A stretch of 27,809 nucleotides of DNA from Borreliella mayonii. Its GTDB lineage: Bacteria; Spirochaetota; Spirochaetia; Borreliales; Borreliaceae. Each line of letters begins with the position of its first letter. Within the stretch, counting starts at the first letter, position 1. Of the stretch, positions 1-9,233 are shown piece after piece. Location: NCBI RefSeq assembly GCF_001945665.1, contig NZ_CP015791.1, positions 1 through 27,809 of the forward strand, written 5' to 3'. Below the pieces are notes generated by a model that saw only the letters and a list, made by a program, of their open reading frames with translations, ran no database searches and was not told the origin of the DNA. The position numbers and the translations under genes were made by a program.

Positions 1-31
1 ATATAATTATTTATTAGTATAGAGTATTATG
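1..31. other. Left hairpin telomere motif
   Basis: The first bases hold a TATAAT box at 2-7 and TTAGTATA at 14-21, seven bases from the end of the first box. This two-box layout is the known signature of Borrelia hairpin telomeres resolved by ResT (box 1 and box 3). Its position at base 1 suggests that the window begins at or within a few bases of the plasmid end. The terminal loop itself cannot be seen in a linear sequence. Confidence 0.8.
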
Positions 32-380
32 ACTCATAACTTTAACTTTTTAAATCAATCATTTAAACTTGAAAATTCTAATTTTTAACTTGAATTTTCA
101 AGAAAACCTAAACATTTAACTTAAAAATCACAAAACTACATAATCTTGAAAAGAATTTATCAATTTATTCTTTTTTTTTAAAAAAAAAATTTTTCATAAT
201 ATAAGTATATAAAAAAAATTCGAAAAAAAACAATTAGAATTAGAAATGGTATTCTAAAAAAACCAATTAAAATTAAAAAAATCATAGAAAAACAACTCCA
301 TCAATTAATTAGAAATTGAGTTTACTAAGAGTATGCCTGCTTTATGAGGCAATACATTATTTAAATCTAAAATTGAATAA

Positions 381-578
381 TTATTCTCAAAAAAACTCTT
401 AAAATTTTACAACGAAATTCTTGAAAAGAATAATCAAAATTCTTGCGATCTAAAAACAATGAAAAAATATCTTGATATATTAGAAAAAACAAAAACCATA
501 GTGAAATTATCTTTTAAAAACAAGCCCACATATATGATTTATTATAAAATTAATTACCCCTTTAAAGGGTTTAGTTAA
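381..578 (+). pseudogene. PF-57/62 plasmid replication protein relic, copy 1
   Basis: A 66-codon open stretch without an evident start codon reads through the segments LKTMKKYLDILEKTKTIVK and MIYYKINYPFKGF. It lines up with the N-terminal half of the Borrelia PF-57/62 replication/maintenance proteins, which carry a conserved pattern of the type LKTLQNYLYKLEK followed by a YYKLNY segment. It also aligns with the relic at 759-1097, so there are two tandem remnants here. The C-terminal two thirds of the family are absent, and upstream bases (301-380) contain stops. Expression as a functional protein is unlikely. Such relics are common near the ends of Borrelia linear plasmids. Confidence 0.6.
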
Positions 579-758
579 ACACTACAAGACTAATATCTCC
601 TAATATCAGATAAACTAAAACAACAGTTGGAACAAAACGATCCTACTACCATTTAATCGTAAAAAAATATTTCTTTGCAAATTAAGAAAATTTAGAAATA
701 TAAATCTTAAAGACATATATTTTTATATAATAAATAATAAAAAATTAATGGAGAACAA
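579..758. other. Subtelomeric gap with no clear gene
   Basis: No reading frame of note. A short plus-strand stretch near 617-655 reads LKQQLEQNDPTTI and may be further debris of a maintenance-family gene, but it is too short to assign. Confidence 0.4.
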
Positions 759-1097
759 TTGGAAAAGTTTTTGATAAAAATATTAAACATTAATCGCCAT
801 AATCGTACATATTGTAACTTATTAATTCTTATTTACACACTAGACAGCCTAAATTTCAACATGAGGTACTATAGTAGGAGCTTTATACGCCGCATATTCA
901 ATTCTAACTTGCATAAATATCTCAATAGTATTCGAAATATTGATATAGATTTATTAGAACAATATCTCGATGATTTAGAAAACAAAATAAAAATCATAAC
1001 CAATAAATTTAGCTTTAAAAGAGATATATTCAAGCTTTACTACACAGTCAATTATCCTTTAGTAAAAATGTTACACAAAAATTATGGACTACTATAA
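759..1097 (+). pseudogene. PF-57/62 plasmid replication protein relic, copy 2
   Basis: The 112-codon frame begins at a TTG (759) shortly after the purine-rich GGAG at 750-753. It contains LLILIYTLDSLNFNMRYY, then LEQYLDDLENKIKIITNKF and LYYTVNYPL, matching the N-terminal part of PF-57/62 proteins such as those encoded by lp17 and in the maintenance cluster of this plasmid. Full-length members are roughly 200 to 350 residues (305 for the copy at 17372-18289), so this is an N-terminal fragment. It shares its last third with the relic at 381-578, pointing to duplication of a replication gene near the left end. A truncated protein could be made, but retained replication activity is doubtful. Confidence 0.6.
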
Positions 1098-1262
1098 ATA
1101 GACTATGGGCTATAATTACCCTGTTTTTGAATTATAAAACACAATTAAAAAATCAGATATTGTAAATGTATTATGTCGCCTCATGAACCTAATAAAGAAC
1201 AATTAAAACTAAAAAATATATAAATAAACCGTAAATTAGGAAAATTAATGTTACATAAAATG

Positions 1263-1312
1263 AATAGGGCTTAAGACAAATTCTTTTAAAAAAACTTGTT
1301 TTAAGCCCTATT
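1263..1312. terminator. 17-bp stem hairpin, possible bidirectional terminator
   Basis: Bases 1263-1279 pair with 1296-1312 along 17 positions with one G-U type mismatch, enclosing a 16-base loop. The stem contains GGGCTTAA/TTAAGCCC. There is no intact gene immediately upstream, so it may be left over from a lost gene. Confidence 0.5.
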
Positions 1313-1406
1313 TCATTGCTAATTTTATATAATTCGAGCTAACGTCGAACTAATTTATAGTATACCCAAAATTAAACTATAGTCAAGTTATATTTAAAAT
1401 AAATTT

Positions 1407-1454
1407 AAACTAAAATTACTATAAAAGTAAATACTTTTATAGTAATTTTAGTTT
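1407..1454. repeat. Perfect 23-bp inverted repeat upstream of lipoprotein pseudogene
   Basis: Bases 1407-1429 are the exact reverse complement of 1432-1454, separated by two bases. The end of the palindrome is about 35 bases before the ATG of the lipoprotein gene at 1489, so it overlaps where a promoter should be. It could be an operator, a terminator for the upstream relic, or a cruciform-forming scar. Confidence 0.75.
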
Positions 1455-1488
1455 CTAATAATATTCTATTTTAGATAGAGGTAATATA

Positions 1489-2456
1489 ATGAATTTAATG
1501 ATTAAAGAAGTATTAATGATATCCAGTTTATTTTGTAGCACTATCTCTTGTAAGCCATATGAAAAGCTTACAGGCAAAACTTAAACAGGCTTTAGCCAAC
1601 AATAAGTATTTTGTCAATAATAATAAAGATATAAATAATAATAAAAGTATAAATTCTACTAATAAGCTAGATAATAATTCTCTAGATTCTGTAGAAGACA
1701 ACAACAGAAGTGATCGTAAGGCTAGGAGCATTAGTAATGGAGAAGCAAATAATCAAGAATAAAAGTAAGGAAAAAGAAAATATCATAAAGAAAAGTAAAG
1801 AAAGTAATAATTTAGGAACACAAATAAATAATAATTTAAACACAAAGCACTCTAATACTAGTAAAGTAAATAACAATAATGTTGATAAAAAATCTCAACA
1901 AGTTAAATAAGGAATCTAATGAAGCTATTACTGCTAGGGAAATTATGTACGAAGCTGAAACTTTTTTAGAAAAAACTGAGAAAAAAACTGCAGACTTAGA
2001 AACAACAAAATCAAAACTTGATAAGATAAAAAGTGCTATTGAGGGTGCTCGTTCTTATTTAAATACTGCTAGAAAATCTAAATATAATACTAACAACAAT
2101 ACATTACTATTACATAACTTGAACCAAGAAATTAATAAGGTTAATAGCAGCCATGCTTCTGTTAAATCTCATTGCAATGATGCAATTGGTGCTTTAGCAA
2201 GATCTAAGGATGATTTTGAGAATACAAAAAGAAAAGCAGAAGGGGCTTTAGAAGAAGCTATAAAAGATATACCTTCTTTAGGGTATAATTATCTTTACTA
2301 TTTGGATAGCTGATGCTCAAAAAGCAATCAAGAATGCTAAGAATAAAACAAGAATAACTTAACGATAAGATGAATAAGGCAAATGTAGAGCTTCTTAAAT
2401 TAGAGAAAGCATATAAAGTTTTGCAAACTAAAAAAATCTTAGAAGTAGAGTTATAA
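1489..2456 (+). pseudogene. P35/P37-like surface lipoprotein, multiply frameshifted
   Basis: The ATG at 1489 follows AGAGG eight bases upstream and opens a lipoprotein leader (MNLMIKEVLMISSLFCSTIS then Cys, lipobox STISC). The leader frame closes near 1582. The remainder continues across other frames: an Asn/Lys/Ser-rich region (1559-1910), then an alpha-helical coiled-coil-like domain (1915-2313, with EAETFLEKTEKKTADLETTK and IEGARSYLNTARKSK), then short pieces to a stop at 2454-2456. At least four lesions break about 320 codons. The leader and the helical C-terminus resemble from memory the immunogenic P35/P37 lipoproteins of lp36/lp38. That family name is not proven here. The gene is read as dead. 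Confidence 0.6.
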
Positions 2457-2499
2457 TCCTGAAAATTATAAAAACTTATACGAAAAGCTTCTCTAAACT

Positions 2500-2639
2500 T
2501 TAATTTTGGTTATTTTCTGGATTAGTATTGATATGAGGTTTTGGATTGACCTTTCCAATAGGTAAACATGATATGAAAATTGAATTTAATATTGCTGTAA
2601 TAAAGTTAAGCTTAATAATATTTAATTTAGGTTTTTCAA
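2500..2639 (-). pseudogene. PF54 lipoprotein, 5' fragment
   Basis: Reading leftward from a TTG at 2639, preceded by AAGGAGAG, the sequence gives LNIIKLNFITAILNSIFISC after a one-base deletion near codon 4, then LPIGKVNP. This is nearly the same as the leader of the intact PF54 gene at 2836-3675. Homology also covers the upstream region (about 2640-2760 against 3676-3835). The body of the gene is missing after about 40 codons and P35/P37-like pseudogene DNA follows. It is a truncated tandem copy. Confidence 0.75.
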
Positions 2640-2769
2640 AATGCTCTCCTTATAAATTTAAATTACTAAACATTAGTTTTAATTCAAAATAATAATATTA
2701 AATTTATTTGATATTGAAAATTTAATTTCTATTACATGTTTTTAGCGCTAATTTAGATTGTATGAATAA

Positions 2770-2797
2770 AAAAAGAGAAGAATTAACTTCTCTTTTT
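2770..2797 (-). terminator. Rho-independent-type terminator of the PF54 gene
   Basis: An 11-bp perfect stem (2770-2780 with 2787-2797) with a six-base loop is followed on the minus strand by a run of T. It lies 38 bases past the stop codon of the minus-strand lipoprotein gene at 2836. A decayed version of this hairpin sits at about 3840-3870. Confidence 0.75.
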
Positions 2798-2835
2798 AAA
2801 ATATCAAGTGCAGCATATTATTTTTTTTGTTTAGA

Positions 2836-3675
2836 TTAATCAGCTTGATTTAGTAGATAAAGAGGATGAGAGTATTTATTCTTTATGTGGTTTGCTAGCG
2901 CTTCATCATTTGTTCTAATGCCACCAACATTTTTATTGTAAGCGTCAATAGTTGCGTTTAAAGTTTTAGCAAAGTTTTGTTTTATCTTTAAATCACGTTT
3001 TACATCTTGTAGTAACGTTTCGGCTTCTTTTTTGCTTAGAGTGCGTAATGTATCTTGTATTTTTTTTAAATGCACATCTTCTAATTTCAGTTGAATATCC
3101 CTTGATGTTTCGAAAAATTTACCAGCTACTCTTCGGTTCTTATCTGTATCAAGTTTTTCAAGAATTTCTTTTAATGCCAATATTTTTTTTGTATCGTAAT
3201 TTAGGGATGGGTAAATTATTCTTTTTAATTTCATTTTTGCATGAAACATAAAATAATCATCTCTTTGAAGTTTAAAAGTCTCTAGGAAATCATATTGAAC
3301 ACTATCAGATTTAGCTATTTTAGCTATTTGTGTATCTTCTTCCTTTTTTTGAGCTTCTAGGCCTTTACCAATGTTTTCTAATTTTGAGATTGTGGTTTCT
3401 TCTTGAGAATTTTGATTTGAAGATTTTGAATTTTGAGATTCATTTTCAAGATTTTTATTATTTTCTGATGAATTTTCTGAATTGGTATGGCTGTTTAGGT
3501 TTTTTAGATTTCTAGAATTGTTGCTTCGCTTTACTTTTTTTAGGGTTTTAGAAGTAGTAGGATTTTTTAGTTTGTTTGGATTAACCTTGCCAAAAGGTGA
3601 ACATGATATGCAAATTGAAGTTAATATTGCTGTAATAACGTTAAGCTTAATAATATTTAATTTAGAATTTTTCAA
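2836..3675 (-). CDS. PF54 family surface lipoprotein (CspA/BBA64/P35 type)
   Basis: Predicted outer-surface lipoprotein of 279 residues. Residues 1-25 form a lipoprotein leader (LNIIKLNVITAILTSICISC; lipid attachment at Cys 25). Residues 30-115 are a low-complexity tether rich in Asn, Ser, Lys and Glu. Residues 125-279 are the helical PF54 domain, with VQYDFLETFKL, MKLKRIIYPSLNYDTKKI, LKEILEKL and QNFAKTLNATIDAYN, the pattern known from CspA (CRASP-1) and the P35 antigens. The start is a TTG at 3675 with AAGGAGA six bases before it; the decayed copy at 2639 has the same TTG and spacing. Some family members bind complement factor H or tick/host ligands, but binding cannot be inferred from sequence alone. 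A terminator follows at 2770-2797, and partial duplicates lie on both sides. Confidence 0.85.
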   Translation of the reverse strand: MKNSKLNIIKLNVITAILTSICISCSPFGKVNPNKLKNPTTSKTLKKVKRSNNSRNLKNLNSHTNSENSSENNKNLENESQNSKSSNQNSQEETTISKLENIGKGLEAQKKEEDTQIAKIAKSDSVQYDFLETFKLQRDDYFMFHAKMKLKRIIYPSLNYDTKKILALKEILEKLDTDKNRRVAGKFFETSRDIQLKLEDVHLKKIQDTLRTLSKKEAETLLQDVKRDLKIKQNFAKTLNATIDAYNKNVGGIRTNDEALANHIKNKYSHPLYLLNQAD

Positions 3676-3908
3676 AATGATCTCCTTATAAATTTAAATT
3701 ATTAAATATTAATTTTATTTCAAAATAATAATATTACAATTTAATATTGTTGTCAAATAGTATTAAACTTATTTGATATTAAAAATTTAATTTCCATTGA
3801 TGTTTTTAGCGTGAATTTAGATTACATGAATTTTAAGAATAAAAGTTAATTCTTTTCTTTTTAAAATATAAAAAGTGCAACAATTTGTATGGATTTAATA
3901 GATTTAAT

Positions 3909-4070
3909 TTAGGGAATAAAATCTAAGCATTCTTTCATAAAATGGTCTTCGAGATTTTTTATATTTGTTTTAATATCTCAAAAATTTCGATTGCAAGCTT
4001 CAATAGTTGCGGTTAAGGTTTTCGCAAAGTTTTGAGATATCTTTAAATTCTTTTCTATGTATTGTAATAA
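3909..4070 (-). pseudogene. PF54 lipoprotein, 3' fragment
   Basis: The minus strand reads LLQYIEKNLKISQNFAKTL and TATIEACNRNF, a stop, then a short tail to TAA at 3909-3911. This matches the last 60 residues of the neighbouring intact PF54 gene (LLQDVKRDLKIKQNFAKTL, NATIDAYN). It joins type IIG restriction gene DNA at about 4072. With the fragment at 2500-2639 it shows that this locus once held at least three tandem PF54 copies. Confidence 0.75.
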
Positions 4071-4072
4071 GC

Positions 4073-5040
4073 AAATATGTGTTTTCTTAGCGATCTAGAA
4101 CTAAATTCACTCCAAAGACTTGAAGGAGCTAGATAAGTTAAATTACCCTTTTCTTTTATTAGTTTTAAATTAAATGTAACAAAGTATCTAAAAAGATTTG
4201 GATCACCGCCACTAGAAAAATCTTTAAAATCATTTTTATAAATATTGTTAATAGTAATTATACTATTTTTTTCTTCATTATATTCAATATTTAAAGGGTG
4301 ATTATCTTTACTGAATATTTCTTGCCTTATTTTATTTTACTCTTTTATGATTAGTTTTCTGTAGTTAGGAATATGTTTTGAGAAAAATTCTGCTTCATTA
4401 AACTTAGTTTTCTCCCATGGAGGATTCCCAATTACAATATCAAATCCTTCCTGAATATCTGGAAACTCAATTCCATAGTGGAAAAATTTATAGTAGCTAC
4501 TTAATTTTCTAATTTTCTCTATTTTTTCTTTATCTTTACTAGAGGGTTTATTGCCCAAAATATTTTCAATTAAGCTAATTACAGCTGTAATATCACTAAA
4601 TTCTATATTTAAAGATTTATCAAAAGATAATGAATAAAGCTTAATTAAAGAAAATATTATTCTTAAATTATCTGTATCTTCACTTTTATCATATTCTTTG
4701 TATATATTTTTAGATTTTTCTATATCTTCTTTAGTAGTATCGTTAATGCCTTTAATTTTTTGATAGCTATCTTCTAAAATAATTGTAATTTCTTCAATTC
4801 TTTTTTTAAATAAAGAAAATCCACTTTCAAATTTCTTTTTCGTAATATCAAAAAATTCATCTTTGGTATATCCTAGCAGAGCATTTCCTACTTTTATATG
4901 ATGCTCAATAAAGCTTAGTGGTGTTCCAAAAATAAAAGTATTAATCCATAAACTTAGCATAGTAATTTCAACCGAAATCGGATTAATATCAACACCATAA
5001 ATACACTTCTTTAGTAGCATCCTTTTAAGCACTAATTCTT
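4073..5040 (-). pseudogene. Type IIG restriction-modification enzyme, central part (inverted half)
   Basis: The minus strand encodes KELVLKRMLLKKCIYGVDIN, then VEITMLSLWINTFIFG, FDIVIGNPPWEKTKF (catalytic motif IV, NPPW) and, after one frameshift near 4337, GDPNLFRYFVTFNLKLIKE and APSSLWSEFSSRSLRKHI. These are the adenine-methyltransferase motifs and the start of the specificity region found in Borrelia type IIG enzymes of the BBE02/BBH09/BBQ67 kind, which are about 1,200-1,300 residues long. The SAM-binding motif I is not upstream on this strand. It lies on the opposite strand at 5031-5301. The enzyme cannot be made from this locus. Confidence 0.85.
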
Positions 5041-5301
5041 TACTTATTGAAGAACAGCTTAAAACCAGGTCTCCTTTAGATATAAAAATTATTGATAATT
5101 CTTGTGGATCGGGCCATTTTTTAATTTCTTGTCTAGAATACTTAACAGAGAAAGTATGGTACGAGCGAGATAAATTTGAAGATGTAAAAAAAAGAGCTTG
5201 ATAAAGAATATAGAGCTATTCTTAAAGAAAGTGAAGAATATGGTGTTCAAGATAGTATAAGTGATATGACCATAAAATTAGTTAAATCGTCTGGGGTATA
5301 A
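5031..5301 (+). pseudogene. Type IIG restriction-modification enzyme, motif I part (opposite half)
   Basis: The plus strand reads LLIEEQLKTRSPLDIKIIDN, then SCGSGHFLISCLEYLTEKVW, the SAM-binding motif I (DNSCGSGHF). After a one-base shift near 5200 it continues LDKEYRAILKESEEYGVQDS to a stop at 5299-5301. In an intact enzyme this block directly precedes the VLKRMLLKKCIYGVD block, which is encoded on the minus strand from 5040 leftward. The two pieces sit back to back, so one has been inverted. About 90 codons remain and no start is visible. Confidence 0.85.
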
Positions 5302-5857
5302 TATGCTCCGCTTTTTTTCTATCAAGAGATCTAGATGTAAGATAAATAAATAATCTGGCTAAAAAAATCGACTAAAAGTTGTTAATTTGAACACAAAACA
5401 TTTCAATTTAAATGAAGCTTTTACAGAGGCAAGTATTCAGGTTTTAGAATTCTTTTGTATGTATTTTAATACAATAAGATCTAATTTATTGAAATTATTA
5501 TTATTTAATTTTATGTATGTATTTATTTATAAATTTTATAAGGATTAAATTTTAATATTTAATTTCCATAAATAAGTATAATGATTCAGTATTTAACAAT
5601 TCTTGAGAAAAGATAAAATTGGTAATAATTTACGTATTATGTTTATTGCGCCTAAAGTAATCTATTTAATGTTAGAAAAAGAAATTGAAGAGGAAAAACT
5701 CGAAATTTAAATTTTTTTGCTGAAAACAGTTATAAAAGGGGTTGAGGGTTGGCGAATGGTTATCAATTTTATCAATCTAAAATTAGAAGAATAACGAATG
5801 GGGAAAAGGAAAGTAATTTAAGATCTTATCTTAATTAAAAGACAATATTATTATAAG
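5302..5857. other. Intergenic region with decayed plus-strand ORFs
   Basis: There is no intact gene. Plus-strand open stretches at about 5391-5549 (reads NLNEAFTEASIQVLEFF) and 5608-5710 (reads APKVIYLMLEKEIEEEK) may be remains of one gene with that at 5858-6079. I do not recognise the family. The region contains the first copy of a 135-base repeat (5496-5632). Confidence 0.4.
5496..5632 (+). repeat. Dispersed repeat, copy 1 (partner 22441-22574)
   Basis: Roughly 135 bases, including TTTATGTATGTATTTATTTA, TTTTATAAGGA and AGATAAAATTGGTA, recur with small differences at 22441-22574. The second copy lies upstream of an intact lipoprotein gene, so this may be a relocated promoter or leader segment. 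After AATTGGTA the two copies diverge completely. Confidence 0.75.
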
Positions 5858-6079
5858 GCAGGAGGAGCAGAACCCTTAGTTGCTAATACTATATATAAAG
5901 AATTAATATTATTTACTACTGAAAATAATATTAGCGACTAAACTGTAAAATTAGCATTAAAGAATAAAGTATTAATTCCTTTTTATGAACATCCGAAGAA
6001 TAGAGTTTGCTTTAAAAATAAATATTTTTTAGATCTAAATATAGAGGATTTTTATTTTATCAAAAAAGAAAAGTCATAG
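5858..6079 (+). pseudogene. Unrecognised gene, 3' part with internal stop
   Basis: Seventy-four codons with a single internal TAA read AEPLVANTIYKELILFTTEN, stop, then LALKNKVLIPFYEHPKN and NKYFLDLNIEDFYFIKKEK before TAG at 6077-6079. The coherent coding character on both sides of the stop indicates a decayed gene. I do not recognise the family with confidence, and no start or ribosome site is visible because upstream codons contain stops. Confidence 0.5.
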
Positions 6080-6309
6080 AAAATAAAATTTAAGAATGCC
6101 TTATCTTATTAAGATACGAAAAATCTTATTTTTTAAAAAAAAGAATTTATAACTAAAAGCCTAATATTTTATATAATTTCATTCATTAATCCTTACATAG
6201 ACATAATGATATGCTCTTTTTCTAAACTAAAACTTTCTGGATTTTCAAGTATTAGGGATTCTCAATTTTTTAATATTAATTAAATATTAAAAACTATTAA
6301 TTGAGGACA

Positions 6310-6890
6310 ATCTACATTAAATACCCCCCATTTTATAGCTTTGGAAGCTATCTCTTCCTTTTCAAGATTTTCAAGATATTCTTTGATTTTTTATAAATCA
6401 CTTTTTAAGCTTTTTAAATCATTCCTAATATCACTAATTTCTACAGTATTTTTTTAAAAATTACCATCTTTTATTTTACTTGCTTCTTAAGTTGTTTCTA
6501 GTATTTATAGGTTTAAAAATAGATTGTTAGCATTAACATCATCCATGTTTTGTCCCCACATGTTATATATAGAGTCCCTAGCTTCACTTCCTATAATATC
6601 ATCATATAATAGGATAAGTATCCCTATCTTAAGCCCTTTGTCCAGGCATCTCTTTTTCTCTTTTAATATTATCAATGTTACTAATTATAGTATCTATTTT
6701 ATTTGTAGCTTTTTTTTAATTTGATTTTTAGCTCTTTTTTCAAGAGGATTCTTATTTGCTGCTTCTTATCGTTCTTTTTTCCTTTTTTATATTCCTTTAT
6801 TCTTTTTATTTTTGACCACCACTTTGTATTATTTTTTAATATTGGCCGATTGTTTTAGGGCTATTTTTCAATGTTGGAGGCGGATTATAA
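6310..6890 (-). pseudogene. Erp/OspE-F related protein, C-terminal domain relic 1
   Basis: Read leftward on the minus strand across several frames: KRAKNQIKKKATNKIDTIIS, NIDNIKREKEMPGQRA, ILLYDDIIGSEARDSIYNMW, VEISDIRNDLKSLKSDL and KIKEYLENLEKEEIASKAI. The order (helix, a degraded form of the VTGPVYDD-type motif, SIY..W, then the SDI..DLK..K..LE..K.YLEN tail) fits the Erp C-terminal domain of OspE/F-related surface lipoproteins. No leader is visible and there are many stops and shifts. A shorter, closely related 3' end occurs at 13150-13345. Confidence 0.6.
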
Positions 6891-7090
6891 GCACCCTATT
6901 GTTAGGGCCGTAACTCTGCATTAATTCTTTATTTAAAAATCTCTTAAATTTCTATTAATGAATTGAAAGATAATAATTTATTTTAAGATAGAGGATAGTG
7001 TTGATTCAAATTCTTTATTTAAGTAAAAGTGGTTTAGTTTACTGGATTATATAGAATATAATATAATTAAGTATGTTGAGGATATATATA

Positions 7091-7533
7091 TGAGCAAAAA
7101 AAATAAAAAAATTATTTCTTAATGATAGAATTGAATATAATATTACTGACAATTTATCGAATTTAGATGCTAGTATAGATAAAAATTTGATGGTTTACAA
7201 AGATTTAAAAGAACAATTGAAATTGAATTTAGAAAATGAAATTGACACTAAAATTCAAAGAATGAGAATTCTATGTGAAATTAAAACAAAAAAACTTTAT
7301 AAATACGATAGTTTTAAAAGTTTCTCTCAATATTTAAAGACTTTTGTAGTTGCTAAAACCCAAGCGTTTTTTTATTTAAAGCTTTACTCAAAATTTTAGA
7401 GGGTAGTATATCTATCGATAAGATTAAAGAATTAGGATTTGAAAATATAAAAAAATATATTTTAAAAAAATCATTTGATTCTAATAATAATATAAGTAAA
7501 TTAGATAATAAAAATATCTTATTAAGAAATTAA
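7091..7533 (+). pseudogene. PF-49 plasmid maintenance protein, frameshifted copy
   Basis: The ATG at 7091 is followed after ten codons by a stop. One base shift later the frame gives LKEQLKLNLENEIDTKIQRM, RILCEIKTKKLYKYDSF and YLKTFVVAKTQAFFYLKLY. A second shift near 7385 leads to ILEGSISIDKIKELGF and a stop at 7531-7533. These segments are the same as those of the intact PF-49 gene at 19666-20286 (LKEQLKLNLKSDINNKIQRM, YKYDGFKSF). PF-49 genes normally sit beside PF-32 in a maintenance cluster. This copy stands alone, so it probably remains from another plasmid's cluster. Confidence 0.85.
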
Positions 7534-7932
7534 AAAATTTTAATTAAATAGATATTTATTAATCTTCTTTTAGTAGAACACAATTTTAGAAAACTTCGGT
7601 GTAGAATTATTTCTTTTTTCTATTGATAAGGGGTTTAAACATATAATAATTTATTTCTATTATTATTTATAAATTTGCTTAAGATGGCTTTGAAAAAATA
7701 AATAGGGCTTTAGAGTGTCTTTTGTTAAGTATTTTTATAGTTTTATACACCCATTTATATCCTATAAAAAATAAAACAGAGCCAAAATAAATTTTGTATA
7801 CAAAAAGCATAATAGAAATGCCTAATAATATTATCTATATTTTCTTAGTTATTACATTTATTACTTATTTATTTATCTTTATTTTAGGCTTAACTGTATT
7901 ATAAGTAGTGCTTAGTTTGTCAATAGCAATAA
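7534..7932. other. Gap with no supportable gene
   Basis: AT-rich with stops in all frames. A plus-strand stretch around 7800-7900 encodes a hydrophobic run (IIYIFLVITFITYLFIFILG) without a start or ribosome site. It could be a relic of a membrane protein. Confidence 0.35.
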
Positions 7933-8928
7933 TTATTTGTTTCCCACTTCGTCTGTTGCTTTATTAGCAAACATCTTCGCTCTTTTAAATCCATTTTCAT
8001 TATCAAAAGCCATACCGGTAATAGACGCCCACAATAACATCAACAGCGTGGTCTCCCTATCCCCATTAGCATACTTCTCAACAGCAGTATCTTTAAATTC
8101 ATTAACAGCTTTCTTAAATTCGGCAGAAGATAATCTAGATGCCATAACAGCAAAAGTATTAGCATAAGCTACACTAGCTGATTCTATGGTTTTTCTAGAA
8201 ACAGTAAGAACATCTTTAACTGTTTTTAGATTATCTAAATTTCTTTTCTTTTTCTCCGCATCAGCTTTTTTAGTCTCTGTATAATCGTTTTCTTTTTCTA
8301 TTTTATTTTCAGCTTCTTTAGCCTTTTTTATAACTTCCTTATATTTATTAATTGTATTATTCAAAGTGCTAACGTCATAACCAGTTGCAGCTTGCTCTAA
8401 CGTTTTGTTAAGTTTAGAATACTCTTTATCTAGTTTATTGTTTTCTAGGTTGATAAGGGCTTGGCTACGTCTTGCATAAGGCCCGTTGCTAAAACATCCA
8501 ATATACTATAATCAGTACAACCAGAATAAGTTGCAATAGTATTATAAGAACCTGTATATTTGTTATAAATAGAATTTAGCCTCCCTTGATATGTTATAGT
8601 TTTGTAAAAAAAGGCCTTAAGCTTATCCACATCTTCTTCGGTTAATTTGCCAGCAATCTTTTCTTGGTCGCATTTACTAATACTAGAATCAGGATCATCA
8701 AGTATGAGTTCGCTATTAGCATGCTCTGCAACTTGAGCTAAAGCAACCTTACTAGTAATTACCTTTTCTGTTTCCGTCTTGCAAAATGCCTAAGCCTATA
8801 TTGCCAATATTCCCAGTGGCATCACTTAAAGATGTATTTTGTTTATTTGCATCACCATTTCTATAGAATTTACATGATACAAACATTGTTGTTGCCAATA
8901 TTAAAATAAACGTATTGCCTTTTATCAT
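7933..8928 (-). pseudogene. BBJ08/BB0844-type (PF12) surface lipoprotein with two frameshifts
   Basis: ATG at 8928 with GGAGGGAG about 16 bases upstream opens a lipoprotein leader, MIKGNTFILILATTMFVS followed by Cys 19. The frame closes near 8780 and continues in another as VITSKVALAQVAEHANSEL and EDVDKLKAFFYKTITYQGRL. Near 8475 it shifts again to QALINLENNKLDKEYSKL, then a long helical C-terminal part (8364-7933) with ASVAYANTFAVMASRLSS and MLLWASITGMAFDNENGFKR. The total would be about 330 residues, the expected size. The leader and C-terminus fit the PF12 group (BBJ08, BBK01, BBG01, BBH37, BB0844) from memory. Each shift is one base, so loss may be recent. It is divergent from ospD, as I recall for lp38. 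Confidence 0.65.
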
Positions 8929-9070
8929 TCTTTTTTTATTCTCCCTCCAATTTATTTATTAAGTTTAAATAAAAATTAAAGCGATTTTACATATCAAATA
9001 TTATTCTTATATTTATACTATAAATTATTAGGAGAATCTATACTTTTTACTGTCATTTTTTAAGACTTAT

Positions 9071-9094
9071 AGATAAAGCTAACAAGCTTTATCT
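9071..9094. terminator. 10-bp perfect stem hairpin
   Basis: AGATAAAGCT at 9071-9080 pairs exactly with AGCTTTATCT at 9085-9094 around a four-base loop. It lies in the divergent interval between the BBJ08-like pseudogene and ospD. It may be a terminator kept from a lost gene or a regulatory structure. The rest of 8929-9233 holds nothing else that I recognise. Confidence 0.5.
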
Positions 9095-9233
9095 AATAGC
9101 TTTTCACATAGCTTAAAGATAATTTTCTATAAAAGTTATTTTTTTTGTTTATTTTAACATCACTAAGCATACCTTCAGTATGAACTGATGTTTTCTTTGA
9201 CCCTAAGTTAGTCAAGATAAATAGAAATTAGAC

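Noticed and set aside
1528..1876. Minus-strand Leu-rich frames
   Set aside because: They are antisense to the Asn/Lys-rich region of the P35/P37-like pseudogene and reflect its composition.
3048..3691. Three plus-strand frames of 61-69 codons
   Set aside because: They are antisense shadows of the PF54 lipoprotein gene and consist of hydrophobic residues mirroring Lys/Asn codons.
6524..6724. Plus-strand 66-codon frame
   Set aside because: It is antisense to the Erp C-terminal relic and has no ribosome site.
7937..8167. Plus-strand 76-codon frame
   Set aside because: It is antisense to the conserved C-terminal part of the BBJ08-like gene.
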